A stretch of 7,467 nt of DNA from an uncultured Collinsella sp. Its GTDB lineage: Bacteria > Actinomycetota > Coriobacteriia > Coriobacteriales > Coriobacteriaceae. Every line of letters starts with the position of its first letter. The first letter of the stretch is position 1. Below the pieces are notes generated by a model. The model saw only the letters and a program-made list of their open reading frames with translations, ran no database searches and was not told where the DNA came from. The stretch is from assembly GCA_937981515.1 (NCBI GenBank), contig CALJNY010000059.1, positions 1 to 7,467 of the forward strand. Direction: 5' to 3'. The translations under genes and the position numbers were made by a program. Positions 6,017-7,467 of this stretch are shown piece by piece.

Positions 6017-7127
6017 GCCATAAAACTCGATTGCGAATGTACTCGCCCAGCATGGGCACGGTAAGCCGGACGAGGCCGTATCCAGCAGCCTCGATGACGC
6101 GCTCGCGAATCAGGCTTGCGCGATATTTACTCGCCCAGCTCTGGGTACGATCACAACGCTCAATGATATCCGCCATGCGCGTCGGTTTGTTCTCGTCAAC
6201 CGCCATAGCCTCGATAAAAAGGCGCTGTGGACTGCGCAGCCCGTAATACAGGGGCGCGTCAACCGCTTCGTAGAACTCGGAGACGGCATCCGCATGGCCA
6301 TCCTCGACATCGCGCCTTTCGATGACCTGCGAGCCGCGTCGAACAGCAGACCGCCACATGTAATAGCCCACCAGCTGAACCATATATGGATGCCCCATGC
6401 TCTTGCGTGCCGCAAGGTCCGCCGTCTCCGCGTCAACGTAAAGACCAGCGTCTTTGACCGTCTGGATATACGAATCGCGTACCTTGGGCAAAGAGATCGC
6501 CCCCAACGTACGCTGCTGGGCACGCCGCAAAAACGTCACGCTCGGCTCTTCGAGCAGATCGTCAACCATACTGGGTAAGCCGGCGAAGACCAGCGCAAGA
6601 CCGCGCTGGTCGCTATCGGACAAGCCCGTGGCATCCTGGTCTCCGAGCACCTGCTGATAGAGAACGGCAAGAGCCGCCAGTTCCTCGATAGACGCAGATT
6701 GCGCCTCGTCAATCGCAAACAGTATGCCCTTGCCTGGACCGAGCTTCTTGAGGCGCTCGTTGACCAGCCCTCGCAACGTTTCGCCCTTTGCTCGCGCCGC
6801 CTCGACTGACATCCGGCCAAACGACGGGCCGAACTCCATTGACGTCACAACGGGTTTATTCGAGCGAAGCGCGTCGGCCAGGCGGTCGCACAAGCCAAGC
6901 GAAGCGGAATCGGAGACAACCGCCCATCCGCGCTCATTGGCTAGACGTTGCAGCTCCCGCAGGAGAACCGTCTTGCCGCAGCCGCGGTTTCCCGTAATGA
7001 GCATGAGCCTGCCCGGCGCTCCGGCGCCGTTGTCGAGTCCTTCCTCAAAATCTTCGATGACCGACTCGCGGCCGATGAGTATCGGAGGCCGCTTGCCAGC
7101 CGTGGGCTTAAAGGGATTTGGATTCAT
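6009..7127 (-). CDS. AAA_16/Orc1-Cdc6-like P-loop ATPase with C-terminal winged-helix-like region
   Basis: A 372-residue soluble protein. It opens with an NPFKPTAGKRPPILIGRE leader (4-21) typical of a family of actinobacterial and clostridial 'ATP-binding proteins'. Walker A is GNRGCGKT (46-53), Walker B GILFAIDEAQ (134-143, D140/E141), and the sensor strand LALVFAGLPS (177-186). RRAQQRTLGAISLPKV is a likely arginine-containing lid segment. Residues about 312-362 (TRMADIIERCDRTQSWASKY, then LIRERVIEAAGYGLVRLTVP) look like a winged helix: a short helix pair, a recognition-type helix rich in S/K/R and a wing. This architecture resembles Orc1/Cdc6 and STAND-type switches that act on DNA; the exact role is unknown. 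The start is ATG 7127 with GAGGAGG at 7139-7133, five bases upstream. It is the first gene of a two-gene operon with the UvrA-like ATPase. Three 10-bp repeats lie 34-63 bp upstream of its start codon, possibly its own operator. Confidence 0.8.
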   Translation of the reverse strand: MNPNPFKPTAGKRPPILIGRESVIEDFEEGLDNGAGAPGRLMLITGNRGCGKTVLLRELQRLANERGWAVVSDSASLGLCDRLADALRSNKPVVTSMEFGPSFGRMSVEAARAKGETLRGLVNERLKKLGPGKGILFAIDEAQSASIEELAALAVLYQQVLGDQDATGLSDSDQRGLALVFAGLPSMVDDLLEEPSVTFLRRAQQRTLGAISLPKVRDSYIQTVKDAGLYVDAETADLAARKSMGHPYMVQLVGYYMWRSAVRRGSQVIERRDVEDGHADAVSEFYEAVDAPLYYGLRSPQRLFIEAMAVDENKPTRMADIIERCDRTQSWASKYRASLIRERVIEAAGYGLVRLTVPMLGEYIRNRVLWHE

Positions 7128-7132
7128 GTCGG

Positions 7133-7139
7133 CCTCCTC
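7133..7139 (-). promoter_or_regulatory. Shine-Dalgarno of the ATPase gene
   Basis: Read on the minus strand, GAGGAGG is followed by the five bases CCGAC and then ATG at 7127. This strong site fixes the start. No comparable site precedes the uvrA-like start at 6016, which supports coupling there. Confidence 0.7.
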
Positions 7140-7160
7140 GGATTGGCAAACCCTGGCAAT

Positions 7161-7190
7161 AGTTATACCAACTTATACCGAGTTATACCA
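7161..7190 (-). repeat. Three tandem 10-bp repeats upstream of the ATPase-uvrA2 operon (putative operator/promoter)
   Basis: On the plus strand the three units are AGTTATACCA, ACTTATACCG and AGTTATACCA, so units 1 and 3 are identical and unit 2 differs at two positions. On the minus strand they read TGGTATAACT, CGGTATAAGT and TGGTATAACT. Each unit holds a TATAAC/TATAAG -10-like core, and two have the extended -10 form TGGTATAAC. The 10-base period puts repeated contacts on one DNA face. The block ends 34 bp before the ATPase start codon. TTGTCA on the minus strand (within the 7198-7221 repeat) is a -35-like string, but its distances of 11, 21 and 31 bases to the three -10-like cores fit poorly. 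The AT-rich block stands out sharply from its GC-rich surroundings. Confidence 0.7.
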
Positions 7191-7197
7191 TCAGCAG

Positions 7198-7221
7198 GTG
7201 ACAAAGGGACTGTCCCTCTTG
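7198..7221. repeat. Short palindromic repeat with AGGGACTGTCCCT core
   Basis: AGGGACTGTCCCT (7205-7217) is a perfect palindrome around a central T. It is preceded by GTGACAA, which matches the left arm of the inverted repeat at 3468-3498; the right arm here (CTCTTGC) has diverged. It lies between the TetM-like gene end and the ATPase operon, so it could be a degraded 3'-end hairpin for the former. The possible RNA stem is short (about 4-6 bp with wobble), so termination would be weak. Confidence 0.55.
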
Positions 7222-7261
7222 CAGCGTCGGCGCCAAAATCAATTAGTCAAGGATCAGAGGG

Positions 7262-7291
7262 TTCAAAAATCTACCATTTCTACCCCGTCCC
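7262..7291 (-). other. Post-stop segment with GGTAGA direct repeats and a T-run
   Basis: Immediately after the TetM-like stop codon (minus strand) the sequence holds two GGTAGA copies 9 bases apart (7284-7279 and 7275-7270), then TTTTT (7269-7265) and GAACC. Possible pairing GGGT/ACCC is only 4 bp, so it is not a convincing intrinsic terminator. Otherwise the 7223-7261 stretch shows nothing I can assign. Confidence 0.3.
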
Positions 7292-7467
7292 CTAATGGCA
7301 GAAGAAGGTGGGGTCGGCGGGGCGATAGGAGCGGAAGGTGGCGGGATCGATCTTTACGTGCGCCGCGGCGGGTACGTCGTACCATTTGACCGTGTAACCG
7401 GCACCGTGAGAGCAAAAGACCGAATCGGGCGTGTTGGGCAGATCGGCCTCGGGCTCATAGGTGGACG
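7292..7467 (-). CDS. C-terminus of a TetM/EF-G-like translation factor GTPase (truncated by the window edge)
   Basis: The minus strand carries an open frame from the window edge to a TAG at 7294-7292, giving 57 residues. It is too short for standard ORF lists. The first part contains LPNTPDSVFCSHGAGYTVKW followed by a YDVP segment. I recognise the (T/S)PDSVFCSHGAG-x-VxW-xxVP pattern as the extended C-terminal tail of bacterial 'TetM/TetO-like ribosomal protection / translation factor GTPase family' proteins (COG0480 relatives). The GTPase and domains II-V would lie outside the window. These proteins bind the ribosome like EF-G; those with the long tail are often chromosomal and not proven tetracycline-resistance determinants. 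The gene reads toward the ATPase operon from 164 bp upstream. No strong terminator separates them: only the weak repeat at 7198-7221 and a TTTTT run (minus strand, 7269-7265). Confidence 0.6.
   Translation of the reverse strand, partial: STYEPEADLPNTPDSVFCSHGAGYTVKWYDVPAAAHVKIDPATFRSYRPADPTFFCH

Noticed and set aside
7161..7190. Possible CRISPR array
   Set aside because: The 10-bp units are directly abutting with no spacers, far too short for CRISPR repeats, and no cas gene is present.
3468..7221. The GTGACAAAGGGAC copies flanking the ATPase-uvrA2 operon as ends of a mobile element
   Set aside because: They are in the same orientation, palindromic and short, with no transposase, integrase or target-site duplication seen; dispersed intergenic repeats explain them better.
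6724..7389. 221-codon plus-strand open frame spanning the ATPase start and the intergenic repeats
   Set aside because: S/R/P-rich shadow frame running through the ATPase coding region, its ribosome site and the repeat block, with no recognisable domain or start signal.

Overview
The window looks like chromosomal DNA of a high-GC Coriobacteriia member (Actinomycetota), most probably Collinsella or a close relative. I base this on GC-rich codon use, the protein styles (a TrmL with an acidic insert, an ATPase starting with an NPFxPxxGxxPxxLxGRE-type leader, a class II UvrA) and small hairpins built around GGGACWGTCYC / CTGTCCC, which I associate with that group. The genus is an inference. No database search was possible.

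Plus strand, 1-3473: a 5'-truncated gene whose C-terminus is a degenerate GGDEF-like domain (1-501); an FMN flavoprotein with a compact cysteine motif (576-1199); 17 bp later an ArsC/Spx-fold protein lacking the catalytic cysteine (1217-1558); a CobW/COG0523 metallochaperone GTPase (1645-2775); a strong intrinsic terminator (2812-2852); and the tRNA wobble methyltransferase TrmL (2874-3473). The middle three genes could share transcripts (redox flavoprotein, thioredoxin-fold protein, metal chaperone), but only the 17-bp pair looks tightly coupled.

Minus strand, 7467-3503: the last 57 codons of a TetM/EF-G-like translation factor GTPase (7292-7467, edge-truncated); a 164-bp intergenic region with a short palindromic repeat and three tandem 10-bp repeats (7161-7190); then a two-gene operon. 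Its first gene is a P-loop ATPase of the AAA_16/Orc-Cdc6-like type with a C-terminal winged-helix-like region (6009-7127). It overlaps by 8 bp a UvrA paralogue that lacks the UvrB-binding domain (3503-6016). The operon converges on trmL across 29 bp filled by an inverted repeat that contains the trmL stop codon.

Most of the window is ordinary core or semi-core genome. The part most likely to be underdescribed is the minus-strand module: helically phased repeats, then a DNA-binding-type ATPase translationally coupled to a UvrB-independent UvrA, next to a ribosome-protection-like GTPase. It may be a self-regulated DNA-damage or drug-response unit. The layout is visible in the sequence; the role is inferred.
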